Shown: positions 44,428-55,100, counted from the first letter of the stretch. The stretch is DNA of 64,000 nt from Desertivirga brevis (GCF_017355835.1 NZ_JAFEWF010000005.1:1-64000), one strand, 5' to 3'. Numbers and translations: made by a program. Notes: generated by a model not told the origin, from the letters alone.

Positions 44428-46282
44428 CTGCCTCCTTATTCAATCGTTCTTTTTTGCGTTCCTCTCGTTTTTCCTTCCGTTCTTTCCTGCGAGTCTCCTT
44501 ATCCTCACGATCCGGCCCGGCTATTGCTTTTGCAGCCTTAAGCAGTATGTTTTTGTCTGCACCTTTATCTTTCTGGTATACGCCCATCATCGCCGAAGAC
44601 AACCCATCAACAGTAGCATCAAACTGAATTTTGAAGAACGATTGCCAGGCTTCACGCTTCACGTTAACAATCCCTTTTTTAAACTCTCCATTTTTTCGGG
44701 GATTATCGTTAGGTAGTACGGCATTAGACACAAAGGATAGAAAGCCTTTTTTATCAAGAGTATCCTTACCTCTGTCCTTTTCTAAAAAAGCAATCTTCAT
44801 ATCCGAATAATAAAAGTTAACTACCCCAGTGCCTGTGTACTCATTCATTTTAAGGTAAGTCTCCAGTTTATCAATACGACCTTTTCGTACCTCTATTTTA
44901 CCTAGAGGTCTAGACAAGATGTTAAAAGCCCTGGCATCCATTGGGCCAAGAATTGAATAGGATGTGAAGCCCGCAGCAGGGTCTTTTAAATTAAATGTAT
45001 ACCATGATTCCATCACCCCCGCATTCATAACTTTCATTTTAGAATGTACTTGTATTGTTGGTTTTCGTTCTTTAGTCAGGCTGTGGTTGGTTAGATTATC
45101 TATTTCTGTAGTTGCTTGAGTTAAAGCCAGCGTCGAAACACTGTCTGTTTCCCGGGCAAGGATCCTGTAATAAATATCTCCCTTTATTATCTTCGTTTTA
45201 CGGAAAGTAAGATCAAATGCAATAGTCTGGAACTTCTCCTGAGGATAGGCGTTTCGTCTGTTCTTTTCTTTCAGCGGGTAGTTATAATTGGAATAAATCT
45301 CCATCCATGACTTTGCTATGGTTTGCTTGTCAACAAACAATTGTTGTGTTTTGATGAACTGATCTACATCAATTCCGGTCCATGTAATTCTATCAAATTC
45401 CCAATGATAGCGATCTTTTGCAAAACCTGCTACTCTATGGAAGCTCGCCTTACTGTATCGTGGCATAACTGAAACATGGCCAATGAGTAGAGTTTTATTT
45501 GCGGGAAGCAAGGATACATTGTGTGAAATGATGTTGTAAAATTTGTCGGGCGTGGTCAAACGGAAATAGTCCATTGTTATATTCGTCCTTCCTTTTCCAA
45601 TATCGTTTTTGGCCGGGCTGGTCTTCATGCCATTTATCACTATATCCATGTTTCTCAAATAATCCGTTGTGCCTCTGTTGCGATTATTGTATTTAAAGTC
45701 CAGGCTGCTGATCGTCATGTTTTTGACAGCCATCCTATTAAAAATCAGGCGGAAGGCCTTGTATAAAGCTGATGGATCGGAGGGTTTATTATTATAGGAA
45801 CGAATCCTATTGTTTATTATAACCGATGGATTTCGGGCATAAATACTGTTTACTGCAAAATGGCGTCCTTTATCTGTTTCAGTAAACCCAATTCCTTTTA
45901 GTCGCATTTCAGGTACTACCACGCTTGAGACATTATTAGGGGCTTTTTTTTGAGCAATAAGGCGCTTGAGCACCTTTTGATCTGGGATGAGTCTTAGATC
46001 CTTAAGGTCGACATACCCAGAATCCATATTTATTTTGAACGTGGTGTAACTAATCCTGTAAAGACTGTCGCTTGCTTCTACCACCATATCCTTGATCTTA
46101 TCTTCTAAAGCTTCCTTAATTCTCGGCGAAGTTTTTTCGATAAGTCTCTGTTTTATTTTTTTTGCAATGGGGACATCCTGATTATCAGTAGAAAAGAAAA
46201 GCCATAGAGCTACAGCAAGAAGCCCGGCAAGTATTGCTCCAATTCCCAGGCCCATCCACAGCTTTTCACTTTTTGTTTTCAT
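44417..46282 (-). CDS. AsmA/DUF748-like membrane-anchored protein
   Basis: 621 residues: one N-terminal membrane segment (about 9-30, LWMGLGIGAILAGLLAVALW), a long extracytoplasmic beta-strand-rich body and a very basic C-terminal tail (DREDKETRRKERKEKREERK). The pattern SGYVDLKDLRLIPDQ, MTISSLDFKYNNRNRGTTDY and IHSKMKVMNAGVMESWYTFN resembles AsmA-like or DUF748 proteins, which form long hydrophobic grooves and may move lipids between membranes or control outer-membrane assembly. The basic tail is unusual. It has about 400 bases of non-coding DNA upstream and overlaps the next membrane-protein gene. Confidence 0.75.
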   Translation of the reverse strand: MKTKSEKLWMGLGIGAILAGLLAVALWLFFSTDNQDVPIAKKIKQRLIEKTSPRIKEALEDKIKDMVVEASDSLYRISYTTFKINMDSGYVDLKDLRLIPDQKVLKRLIAQKKAPNNVSSVVVPEMRLKGIGFTETDKGRHFAVNSIYARNPSVIINNRIRSYNNKPSDPSALYKAFRLIFNRMAVKNMTISSLDFKYNNRNRGTTDYLRNMDIVINGMKTSPAKNDIGKGRTNITMDYFRLTTPDKFYNIISHNVSLLPANKTLLIGHVSVMPRYSKASFHRVAGFAKDRYHWEFDRITWTGIDVDQFIKTQQLFVDKQTIAKSWMEIYSNYNYPLKEKNRRNAYPQEKFQTIAFDLTFRKTKIIKGDIYYRILARETDSVSTLALTQATTEIDNLTNHSLTKERKPTIQVHSKMKVMNAGVMESWYTFNLKDPAAGFTSYSILGPMDARAFNILSRPLGKIEVRKGRIDKLETYLKMNEYTGTGVVNFYYSDMKIAFLEKDRGKDTLDKKGFLSFVSNAVLPNDNPRKNGEFKKGIVNVKREAWQSFFKIQFDATVDGLSSAMMGVYQKDKGADKNILLKAAKAIAGPDREDKETRRKERKEKREERKKERLNKEADEN

Positions 46283-46647
46283 AGTTATCGAGTGTCAAAA
46301 CTCCTTGTTCAATACACCACCTAATACTCTTTTATTGAATAACTCTACCTTAAATATATCCAGCTGCGGCTTTTACACTGCTTCAACATAAAGGGATAAC
46401 CATCTTTCGATAAAGAATGAGTTAAATCAAGCAAGCCTGCTTTTGGTATAGTTTTCATAGATAAAGTGTTTGCCTTATAACTCGCTTATTCTCATGTAGT
46501 TTAAGAAAGTCTTGAAATAGGTATTTATCCGGAAATTAAAGGAAGCATTAGTTTCTGTTCCTGCTAAGGTATAAAGGAAAGGGTTAGGGAGGAGACTCTA
46601 TTAGCTTTATGAATAAACTCCAACAGATAAAGAGAGGAAATCACTAA
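46283..46647. other. long intergenic region
   Basis: About 365 bases between the AsmA-like gene and the terminator of the sorbosone-dehydrogenase-like gene; both genes are on the minus strand. It must contain the promoter of the AsmA-like gene. I see no tRNA, repeat or convincing reading frame. Confidence 0.5.
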
Positions 46648-46670
46648 AAGCCCCCGGGCACCGGGGGCTT
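46648..46670. terminator. GC-rich terminator hairpin
   Basis: A perfect 10-bp stem (46648-46657 with 46661-46670) with a 3-base loop, 16 bases past the stop of the minus-strand gene. On the minus strand TTTAGTGATTT follows; the plus strand has GTTACTTTT. Confidence 0.75.
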
Positions 46671-46685
46671 GTTACTTTTAAGGAT

Positions 46686-47912
46686 TTATTGCCGGCTTAC
46701 TCTATAAATAACGCCATTGGTATCATCACCCACTAGCAAGGATCCATCTGTGTGAACAGCTAGTCCTACCAGTCTACCAAAATGAGCACGATTGTTATCT
46801 ACAAGAAAGCCCGTTAGGAAGTCGTCAAACCTTACCGGCTTTCCATTTTCAAAATGAAGTCTCACCACTTTATATCCAACAGGTTTACTTCTGTTCCACG
46901 AGCCCCTCATAGTAACAAATGCATCATTTCTGTATTCTGCTGGAAACGCAGATGAAGTATAAAATACCATTTGCATAGGAGCTGCGTGAGCATCATAACT
47001 AAGCGATGGTAAAGTGGTCATGGCTAAATACTGTTGGAATGTAGCATCTCCCGGAGGAGGTTGAGTACCAGGATTATACTTTCCTTCATCATAGATGTAA
47101 GGCCAACCATAGAATGCGTTCTGCTTGATAAGGTTAACTTCCTCTTTCTGTTCATTGTCGCCTAACCAATCAATACCATGATCCATACCCCAGAATTCAT
47201 TAGTTTCCGGGTGCCAGCCAAACCCAATGGTATTTCTCAGTCCCTTGGCATAAATGCTCATATTACTGCCATCAGCATTAGCTCTTACAATCGTAGCATT
47301 CATTTCATTAGGCTCATCACAGGAATTACAAGTACTTCCGACTGTAATGTACATCATCCCATCGGGACCGAATCCTAAGGTACGGTTCGGATGTTGTCCT
47401 CCGTCGGGAAGGTTGCTGATGATCATTTGAGGTTGCCCTAAAGTTCCGTCAGCATTGATATTTGCAGTATAAACTTCTCTTACAGCAGCTATATACATTT
47501 TGTTATTACGTATTGCTAGTCCATGCGCTTGTTTTATGGTTGCTACAATCTGTTTCACCTCCGCAATACCATCATTATTATTGTCTTTTAGCATTAATAC
47601 AAGCCCAGCTTCACGGTCGGAGGCATAGACTGTGCCATTGCTATTAACCACAAGGATTCGTGGTTTACCTAATTGTTCGGCAAATTTGGCTACTTTGAAG
47701 CCTGCCGGTACTTTCAGCCGACTAACGTTTTCGGCAGTCGCCTTAACAAGGGCCGGACGAAATACATAACCGCTAATCTGGGCTGAAGTTGTTTCTTCTT
47801 CTGTTTCAGGAACAATAGTATCCCAGAAGCTGTCGCCATCTTTTTTACAGCTGTAAACCGCGCTTGTAAGCAGGAGTATCACTCCGAATGCACGGATTAA
47901 ATTTGTTTTCAT
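46686..47912 (-). CDS. sorbosone dehydrogenase-like (PQQ-type) beta-propeller lipoprotein
   Basis: 408 residues: lipobox AVYSC (Cys22) then KKDGDS. The body (about 65-408) is a six-bladed propeller like soluble glucose/L-sorbosone dehydrogenases: LKVPAGFKVAKFAEQLGKPR at the start, HPNRTLGFGPDGMMYITVGS, IYAKGLRNTIGFGWHPETNE, GMDHGIDWLGDNEQKEEVN and GRLVGLAVHTDGSLLVGDDT near the end. Many Bacteroidota carry such proteins, with PQQ binding often unproven. It would work in the periplasm or on the surface and oxidise an aldose or related alcohol. A gene for a zinc alcohol dehydrogenase lies just upstream (24-base gap) and they probably form an operon. Confidence 0.88.
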   Translation of the reverse strand: MKTNLIRAFGVILLLTSAVYSCKKDGDSFWDTIVPETEEETTSAQISGYVFRPALVKATAENVSRLKVPAGFKVAKFAEQLGKPRILVVNSNGTVYASDREAGLVLMLKDNNNDGIAEVKQIVATIKQAHGLAIRNNKMYIAAVREVYTANINADGTLGQPQMIISNLPDGGQHPNRTLGFGPDGMMYITVGSTCNSCDEPNEMNATIVRANADGSNMSIYAKGLRNTIGFGWHPETNEFWGMDHGIDWLGDNEQKEEVNLIKQNAFYGWPYIYDEGKYNPGTQPPPGDATFQQYLAMTTLPSLSYDAHAAPMQMVFYTSSAFPAEYRNDAFVTMRGSWNRSKPVGYKVVRLHFENGKPVRFDDFLTGFLVDNNRAHFGRLVGLAVHTDGSLLVGDDTNGVIYRVSRQ

Positions 47913-47936
47913 GTTAGATATTTTTTAAAAGTGTAA

Positions 47937-49094
47937 TCAGGGGTTCAATACTACCTTAACGCAATCGTCTTCTTTCTTTTTAAAGATGTCATATGCATGA
48001 GATGCTTCACTAAGAGGTAGCTTGTGGGTAATAATATCGTCAAGCACAACTTTTCCTTCTTTAACCAATTCAATTAGTTCGTCAATATAGTTCAGAACCG
48101 GTGCTTGTCCCTGCTTTATGCTAATTCCCTTGTCGAACATCCGATGAACTGGGAAATTGTCAAAAGGAGTTCCATAAACACCAACTATAGTAACTGTGCC
48201 TCCGCGTCTTACTGCTTTAAAGCAGTTCTCAATTACTTTGCTGGTTCCTTTTTCAAAGTTTATGGTCGCTTTGAATTTCTCGAAGATGGTACGCTCAGCT
48301 TCAAAGCCTACCGCGTCTACACAAACATCCGCGCCCCGGCCTCCGGTCATTTCGCGAATAGCCTGGATAGGATCCACATCATGAGGGTTTATTGTTTCTA
48401 CATTGTTTACTGCACGGGCTTTTTCCAACCGGTAGTTTAGAGGATCGATGGCAATTACACGGCTGGCTCCTTTAATCCAGGCTGCTTTCTGAGCCATTAA
48501 TCCTACCGGGCCAGAACCGAAAATAGCAACAACTTCGCCGCCTTTCATTTGCGCCCAGTCAATTGCAGACCATCCAGTAGGAAATATATCGGTTAGGAAA
48601 AGTACTTGATCGTCGGTCATGTTATCAGGAACAATCCTGGGACTAATATCAGCATATGGCACTCTTACGTATTCGGCTTGTCCACCTGAATAACCCCCAT
48701 ACAAATCTGTATACCCAAAAAGGGCACCGCCTTTTCCGTCCATTAGGTCTCCTTCAGGACCGTAATATTCATAATTTGAGTTCTCGCAATGCGGAGAGGC
48801 CCCATGAGTACAAAAAAAGCACTGACCACAGGCAATAGGGAAGGGAACAACCACTCGATCTCCTTTTTTAAGACGTGTTACTGCTGACCCCACCTCTTCA
48901 ACAATGCCCATAAACTCATGGCCCACGATCATATCTTTAACCTGCGGAATACCACCATCATAAATATGGAGATCAGACCCACAAATAGCCGTGGAAGTTA
49001 CTTTCAGGATCACATCTCCCGGATCTTCAATACGAGGGTCGTCGACTGTTTCAACCCTGATATCTCCAGGTTTGTGAAATACTGCTGCTTTCAT
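47937..49094 (-). CDS. zinc-dependent alcohol dehydrogenase
   Basis: 385 residues of the medium-chain dehydrogenase family: catalytic zinc site with Cys38 (TSTAICGSDLHIYDGG), His in VGHEFMGIVEEVG, structural-zinc cysteines in CGQCFFCTHGASPHCENSN, and a Rossmann motif VAIFGSGPVGLM. An Asp after the next strand (VIAIDPLNYRLE) points to NAD+. The subgroup resembles glutathione-independent formaldehyde dehydrogenase and threonine dehydrogenase-like enzymes; substrate unknown. It precedes the sorbosone-dehydrogenase-like gene with a 24-base gap, which suggests a shared role in oxidising alcohols or sugars. Start at the ATG at 49094. Confidence 0.93.
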   Translation of the reverse strand: MKAAVFHKPGDIRVETVDDPRIEDPGDVILKVTSTAICGSDLHIYDGGIPQVKDMIVGHEFMGIVEEVGSAVTRLKKGDRVVVPFPIACGQCFFCTHGASPHCENSNYEYYGPEGDLMDGKGGALFGYTDLYGGYSGGQAEYVRVPYADISPRIVPDNMTDDQVLFLTDIFPTGWSAIDWAQMKGGEVVAIFGSGPVGLMAQKAAWIKGASRVIAIDPLNYRLEKARAVNNVETINPHDVDPIQAIREMTGGRGADVCVDAVGFEAERTIFEKFKATINFEKGTSKVIENCFKAVRRGGTVTIVGVYGTPFDNFPVHRMFDKGISIKQGQAPVLNYIDELIELVKEGKVVLDDIITHKLPLSEASHAYDIFKKKEDDCVKVVLNP

Positions 49095-49481
49095 AGTAAA
49101 TTTTTTCTTTTAGATGTAATGCTTTAACAGGTGATAGTCAGTGTAGTTCTGATTAATTTTAATCTGTGGTCTTTGTTGCAGGGTAGTATTGTATGGCTTC
49201 TTATTAAGAATCCTATGTGCTTTAATATAATTGGATTTAAGAAAATAATGAGATCGTCTCACTCACAATCACTGGTAATAGAAGGCCTGTTGGGGAAGGG
49301 CCAGCTACACATTGAAACTTTTTTATTACACTTAACTGGAACCATAATGCTTTTCTGATTTTTTGCTTTTTTTGCTTTCTTCTCAAACAAATGTTTAAAC
49401 ATCGTTTATTCTTTATAATTTCAGCCCGTAGTAAGAAAATGCTGATCAATTTATTCGTCACCTTCACCAATCCAATTTTTA
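49095..49481. other. divergent intergenic region
   Basis: 387 bases between the minus-strand alcohol dehydrogenase and the plus-strand AraC gene. It is AT-rich and must hold both promoters. No convincing gene, RNA or repeat was noticed, although a frame of about 75 codons is open on the plus strand. Confidence 0.5.
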
Positions 49482-50531
49482 ATGAGTTTTCAAACGCGAA
49501 TTAATAACTGGTTCAAAAAATTTAGAAAATATCTGTTGTTTTATCGGGATGGATATTTTGAATTACCATATTTGTCCAATTCTCCCGAGCTCATGATCGA
49601 GTCCCTTAAGCGGGTTCCTTTCACAAAACACGACCCATCTAACAACACCATTCAAACTAAGAGTATCTTCTCAGAGGGAACCTTTTACTATCGTAAAATT
49701 TCCGACGGCCTCTGGGTTTTAGTATCGGAAATCACGTTTAAAAAACACGTTGCAACCAAAGCATTAAAAGATAAGGGGGGATGCGATTACTATTTTCTTA
49801 ATCACTTCAGATATAGTAGCAGGACCAGGGGAATTACAATAAATGGCCTCACTATTCCAAAACAAGGTTGGTCAATTTCTAAGCCGGGTACGGAAGTAAA
49901 TAGCTATTTCAATCCAGGAGACAGCGGTGTTTTTATTAACATCGCTTTCAATGAGGAATGGCTGAAAAAAAATATCCGCTGGGATAAAGACAGCGAGTTC
50001 AGCAGCTTTAAAAAGTTTATTGATTCGAATAATACATTTAAGACTTGGGCCGATATCATTCCGGAAGGAAATAATCTTACAAACAATTTGTTGAATTATT
50101 TGCGCTCGGAAAATGAAAGCCTTGGCAATATTCAGCTAAGTATTGTGTGTCTTCAGCTTATTGCAAGTTTCCTTGCAAAAGTTTCAAAAAGCAATTATTC
50201 TAATGCTATGACTACAACCGAGGCAGACAGGAGGTTGTTAGCGAAGGCAGAGAAACTAATTACCGATTCGGTTACGCAACGGTTTCCAGGAATAGATACC
50301 ATTGCCGCTGCTGTAAGTATAAGTCCGACAAAGTTAAAAACGATCTTCAAAGCCACGTACGGCGTTACTATGTTTCAGTATTATCAGGATAAACAAATGA
50401 AGGCTGCCACAGAACTTCTTAATGAAGGACGCACTGTAAAGGAAGTAGCTCTGATGATGGGATATGACAACCAAAGCAACTTTCGGGCTGCGTTTAAGAA
50501 GCATTACGGATACAATCCTTCTAATCTTTAA
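49482..50531 (+). CDS. AraC-family transcriptional regulator
   Basis: 349 residues. The N-terminal two thirds form an unassigned sensing part (beta-rich, FYYRKISDGLWVLVSEITFK, NSYFNPGDSGVFINIAFNEE). The C-terminal 100 residues carry the paired helix-turn-helix: ITDSVTQRFPGIDTIAAAVS, SPTKLKTIFKATYGVTMFQY, then VKEVALMMGYDNQSNFRAAF and KKHYGYNPSNL. It is divergent from the alcohol dehydrogenase operon, which it may control. A family resembling PchR-type regulators in layout. Confidence 0.9.
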   Translation: MSFQTRINNWFKKFRKYLLFYRDGYFELPYLSNSPELMIESLKRVPFTKHDPSNNTIQTKSIFSEGTFYYRKISDGLWVLVSEITFKKHVATKALKDKGGCDYYFLNHFRYSSRTRGITINGLTIPKQGWSISKPGTEVNSYFNPGDSGVFINIAFNEEWLKKNIRWDKDSEFSSFKKFIDSNNTFKTWADIIPEGNNLTNNLLNYLRSENESLGNIQLSIVCLQLIASFLAKVSKSNYSNAMTTTEADRRLLAKAEKLITDSVTQRFPGIDTIAAAVSISPTKLKTIFKATYGVTMFQYYQDKQMKAATELLNEGRTVKEVALMMGYDNQSNFRAAFKKHYGYNPSNL

Positions 50532-50972
50532 GGTTGATCTTCAGGGCAATAGTTAAATAAAGTCTTTTCTAACTACTTAAATGTCTTATCTAACTAAGCC
50601 ATGAGCTGCCTTTGTTTCATCTTTGTTCAGTGACCAAGGGGAACAATCTATCTAAAACAATTTACTAAAATGCCTGTTATGGACTTGTCTCTCTTAAAAT
50701 AATTAATGCTTTTAACTTATAATAATATAATAAATATCTACCATGAATTAAGCAAGCTTACATCTACCGTGAAAGCGATGCGCTCAAACTAATTCAACAT
50801 AAAATTAAAAAAAACAAAAGGGTCAAGACAATAAGTCTTATGACGTGCAGCCCTGCAGCTACCTATGCCTCCGCCTCAATTCAAGGATACTTTCACATGA
50901 AGTTTCTGAAATGATATGAGCCGGAGGTTTTTCTTATCGAAATCTTTATATATTTAGCTAAAAATATAATGT
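50532..50972. other. intergenic region, possible structured RNA
   Basis: About 440 bases after the AraC gene. The first 280 look like plain AT-rich DNA. From about 50817 to 50935 there are several inverted repeats and a closing arm followed by T-rich sequence, which could be a small RNA or leader for the gene at 50973. Confidence 0.3.
50868..50932 (+). ncRNA. candidate structured RNA or leader with terminal stem
   Basis: Arms 50868-50878 and 50917-50927 pair over 11 bases with one mismatch, enclosing about 38 bases, and TTTTTCTT follows. Upstream, AAGACAATAAGTCTT is a further small hairpin. The combination looks like a transcript end, but no known RNA family is recognised and there may be no function. 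Confidence 0.25.
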
Positions 50973-51620
50973 ATGATAGACGATAACCAAATCTTACACA
51001 AGCCATTCAGTGCAAGTATCAATATTTCAAAGATTGAGTACCCTGTTTCATTCCAGTTTAAGATAGGAACCTTTGCCAATGATTTTATAGCCACAGATGC
51101 TTCAGGCCGCACAATTGCATTTGTCCGTCAAAAGATGTTCAAATTCAAAGACGCGATAATGATCTATTCTGATGAAAGCAAAACCGAGCTACTTTACCAA
51201 ATTAACGCGGATAAGTGGATTGACTTTAATGCAAGCTATTCCTTTTCGGATGGAAATGACATTCCATTAGGAAGTGTTGGGAGAAAAGGTATGAAATCCC
51301 TATGGAAAGCCAGTTACCAAATATTTGATGCCAGCAAGGTTTCTGAGTTTAATGTACGTGAGGAAAATCCCTGGGCTAAAGTTTTTGATGCCCTACTTTC
51401 GGAGGTTCCATTTTTGGGACTGTTCACAGGATATTTCTTTCATCCTAAGTACACGGTTGCTAATGAAAAAGGAGTGTTAGTTGCCCGCCTATCCAAAGAA
51501 TCTTCATTTTTCGGAAGGAAATTCAGGTTGGATAAATTGGAAGATCTAGAGCCCGCTCAAAGTGAACGCATAATTCTTGGTCTTATGATGATGGTTTTGT
51601 TGGAAAGAAGGAGAGGGTAG
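50973..51620 (+). CDS. LURP-one-related (Tubby-like fold) protein
   Basis: 215 residues, no signal peptide. The pattern PVSFQFKIGTFANDFIATDA, SGRTIAFVRQKMFKFKDAIM, then ELLYQINADKWIDFNASYSF and LGSVGRKGMKSLWKASYQIF matches the LURP-one-related family, a 12-stranded barrel with a central helix that resembles Tubby. Function in bacteria is unknown; plant members are linked with defence and some bacterial ones with membranes. Start at the ATG at 50973. It is followed by a strong terminator and has no operon partner. Confidence 0.85.
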   Translation: MIDDNQILHKPFSASINISKIEYPVSFQFKIGTFANDFIATDASGRTIAFVRQKMFKFKDAIMIYSDESKTELLYQINADKWIDFNASYSFSDGNDIPLGSVGRKGMKSLWKASYQIFDASKVSEFNVREENPWAKVFDALLSEVPFLGLFTGYFFHPKYTVANEKGVLVARLSKESSFFGRKFRLDKLEDLEPAQSERIILGLMMMVLLERRRG

Positions 51621-51643
51621 ATTATTACGCTTCCTCCTCAGGA

Positions 51644-51679
51644 AAGTTCAGGAAATCAAACTTGATATTTCCTGAACTT
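51644..51679 (+). terminator. intrinsic terminator after the LURP-one-like gene
   Basis: A perfect 13-bp inverted repeat (51644-51656 with 51667-51679, loop of 10), 24 bases past the stop codon, followed by AAATAAATT. Confidence 0.7.
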
Positions 51680-52100
51680 AAATAAATTGCGTTACACGCA
51701 TTTGGCTATGTATATTGTCTCGATGGCAACTAAAATTAGCTTGCATACAAAATAAGCAAACTGAAAAAGGGCTGAATGCCCTTTCTGATCATTAATAAAA
51801 AGAACGATTATGTAATGCAAATATGGATGGTCATTATTAGCTCAAAATTAAGGTAATGCTATGAAATTTGTAAACTTGCTTTCTCTGGAGTATTAAAATA
51901 AACTACCACGCCAATTGCGTCCTCCGGTATTTTGAGCTTCTTCCATTTACGTAAAGTCTCAATGAAATGCTCTTACAAGAAACCTAATTGTTGTGAATTT
52001 TAAAAATTGCCCACATAATTGATTTGGAAATTACTTAATATTAATTCAAAGAAATCGACTAATTTAGACTTTCATTTCTGACCAAGTTGAGCCGATTTTG
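51680..52100. other. intergenic region with a small hairpin and a gene remnant
   Basis: About 420 bases before the HTCS gene. It contains a perfect 7-bp hairpin (51766-51784) without T-tail, a minus-strand coding remnant (51859-51972), and an AT-rich end that must hold the HTCS promoter, where TAATTTAG at about 52059 is a near match to the -7 element. Confidence 0.45.
51859..51972 (-). pseudogene. 3' remnant of a lost gene
   Basis: A 37-residue frame on the minus strand, bounded by an in-frame TAA upstream and a TAG at its end, has no start codon but reads like real protein: HFIETLRKWKKLKIPEDAIG then VVVYFNTPEKASLQIS. Base use is like the coding regions. I take it as the decayed C-terminus of a former minus-strand gene. 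The family is not recognised. Confidence 0.4.
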
Positions 52101-55100
52101 ATGAGACTGATTGTTAAGTTATTTGCTTGTCCTGTATTGTTTCTACTATTATCTAACCTTGCAGGATTTTCACAAGACATTCAGTTTAAACATATCTCCT
52201 TTAGAGAGGGCCTCGCTCAAAGCCCTATTTCTACTATTTTCAAAGACAGTAAAGGTTTTATCTGGATTGGTAACTGGAAAGGATTGATCCGCTATGATGG
52301 CTATGAGTTTAAAACATTTAGTCACAAGGATAATGACAGCAGCAGTCTTAGTAATAACCGCGTGAACGCCATTTGCCAGGACAATGAAGAAAGGCTTTGG
52401 GTTGGTACCTCACATGGTTTAAACATTTATGATAAAAGAAACGAGACTTTCAGAGCTGTTGGAATCCAAAAGCAAGTCAAAGGAGGCGCTAATTACATTT
52501 CCTCGGTTATAAGGGATGAAATGGGAAATATTTGGGTAGGATCTTTTGGCGGAGTAAAGCTAGCAGACCCAACTCGTTTCACCGTTTCGGATGTTGAATC
52601 TTTTCGTTTTCAGAAGGATCTATATTCCGGGGTCGTTTTCACCTTATTTAAGGGTAAGCAAAAGCAAATTTGGGCAGGTACAAGAAAAGGGGTACAAACG
52701 TTTGATCCTGCAACAAAGAAGGTGCTTATGCTGCCAGAAGTTCTAAGGAAAAATGAAGCGTTGTCTAACGCGAAAGTCCTCGTCATCACTCAAGACAAGA
52801 GCGGAAATATGTGGTTCGGAACGGAAAGCTCGGGGCTCTTTAAATACGATAAAGAAGGTAGATCTCTTATTCAATACCAGCAAAGCGATCAGGGGGTAGG
52901 CCTGGCCTCCAACTGGATCAAAGGTTTACTTCCATTACAGGATAATAAGATCTGGATAGGCACCAGAGCAGGATTGAGTATATTCGATCCTTTAAAGAAC
53001 ACATTCAGCAATCACCATCATAGCCCTTTTAACACAAAGAGTTTAAGTGATAATACTATCTGGAGTTTTCTTGCCGATGATGCAGGAAGTATCTGGGTAG
53101 GTACTTTCGCCGGCGGGCTGAATATTTACAATCCATTAAATGCAAACTTTCAAAATATCGGAGAAAAATTAGGCCCAGGTATCGGGTTAAGCAATAGTGT
53201 AGTTAATGCAATCATTCCGTCAGGAGATGGAGGTTTTTGGACAGGAACACATAGCGGAGGCCTTAACTATGTTAATCCTAAGAAAGGAGAAAGTCGTAGC
53301 TATTCCATAAAAATGTATCCGAACCGCTCAAGCAATTATATCAAAACTTTAGCAGAAGATGGTAAAGGGAACATTTGGGTTGGTACTCTCGATGGATTGG
53401 CTTTATTCAATAAGGAAAGCAAGGAAACGAAGTATTTTTCATTTCCAGTAGAGGGAGCTAAGTTAAGTGGTAGTCTTGTTAATTTCGTTTTGCCCGACCG
53501 AGAGGGCGTATGGGCCGGTACAAACGGCTCGGGCTTACGTTTTAGAGCGCACGACGGTACTGTAATAACCTTTCAGAAATCCGAAGACAGGTACTCCATC
53601 GCAGATAACTTTGTAACTGCACTATTAAAAGACGCTAAAGGGAATTTATGGGTTGGTACCCAAGGTGGATTAAGTTATTTTGATGTGAGGCAGCAAAAGT
53701 TCACTCGCCGTTACCGGAAAGCGAAGGAGCGCTCTCTTAGTCATAGTACTGTCCTTTGTCTATTTCGTGATCGAAATCAACGCTTATGGATTGGGACGGA
53801 AGGCGGCGGATTAAATTACTTCGACCCAGCCTCAGAGTCTTTTTATTCCATCAATCAAGGCCTTGGTTTAAGTGATAATGTCGTCCATTCAATTATAGAA
53901 GATAATTCAAAGAATATCTGGGTGAGTACCGATGATGGCTTATTTAAAATACACTTCAATAAGTTTGTCGTGCCCTTTTCCAGGAAGAATGTTGAGGTAA
54001 CTCAGTATACCGCAAATGATGGATTAGCAAGTAATCAATTTCTGACCAACGCGGCAATTAAAACAAAAGATGGGAAGCTGTTTTTTGGGGGTATTAACGG
54101 ACTAACATCCTTTCATCCCGAAAAGATCCTCAAAAATAATTACAAACCTTTAGTGGTCCTTACTGATCTTCTAATTAAAAATAAGAAGGTAAACATCGGT
54201 GACGAGAATCAAGTTCTTGAGCATTCAATATCCGAAACTTCTGATATTACATTAGAGTACGACCAGGGCTTTATAACCCTTCGCTTTGCTGCTTTGAATT
54301 ATGTAAATCCAGCTAATAATCGCTATGCCTATAAGTTGGAAGGATTAAAAAGAAATGATGACTGGAATTATTCGGGTACAAATAATACTGCAAATTACAC
54401 CAATCTGGAGCCAGGGACCTATACCTTCAAGGTAAAGGCCGCCAATAACGACGGAATTTGGAATAATGAACCCACCGTCCTGAAAATAAAAGTATTGCCG
54501 CCTTTGTGGCGTACATGGTGGGCTTATCTACTTTACCTGATAACAATTACGATTGTTGCCACCGTAATCCTGCGGTTCCTTAAAATCCGCTCGGATCTGG
54601 AGCGGAACCTTTATTTTGAACATCGCGAAAACGAGCGTCAGAAGGAGCTATACCAGCAGAAGCTCGATTTTTTTACGAATATCTCTCACGAAATCAGGAC
54701 TCCCTTAACGCTTATCGTTGGCCCACTTGAAAAGGCATTAGGAAGTTTAAGGAATAGTCCTTCGATTTTTAACCAGCTGAATATTGTAAGAAATAATGCC
54801 GAGAGACTGATGCGCCTGGTGAACGAGCTACTTGACTTTAGAAAAGCAGAGTCGGGCAATATGAAACTGCAGTTCAGTGAGTGTGATATTCAGAAATTTG
54901 TTGCAGAAATATTCTTGTCTTTCAAAGGCTTGGCGGCCACCCGTAATATTCATTATATGCTTATCCCAATCGACAAGCCTATCAAGGTTTATTTTGATAA
55001 AGATCAGTTGGAAAAGGTGTTATTCAATATTTTGTCAAACGCCTTTAAATTTACACCAGATAATGGGAAAATTACCGTAAAGCTGGAGGTTCATAAAGAA

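Noticed and set aside
46609..46647. 12-codon mini-frame directly before the GC-rich hairpin, with a purine-rich stretch upstream, reminiscent of a leader peptide
   Set aside because: No plus-strand gene follows that could be attenuated; the hairpin is explained as the end of the minus-strand gene.
49131..49358. Open frame of 75 codons in the divergent region before the AraC gene
   Set aside because: Composition is that of translated AT-rich non-coding DNA, no family pattern, and it would occupy the promoter region of both neighbours.
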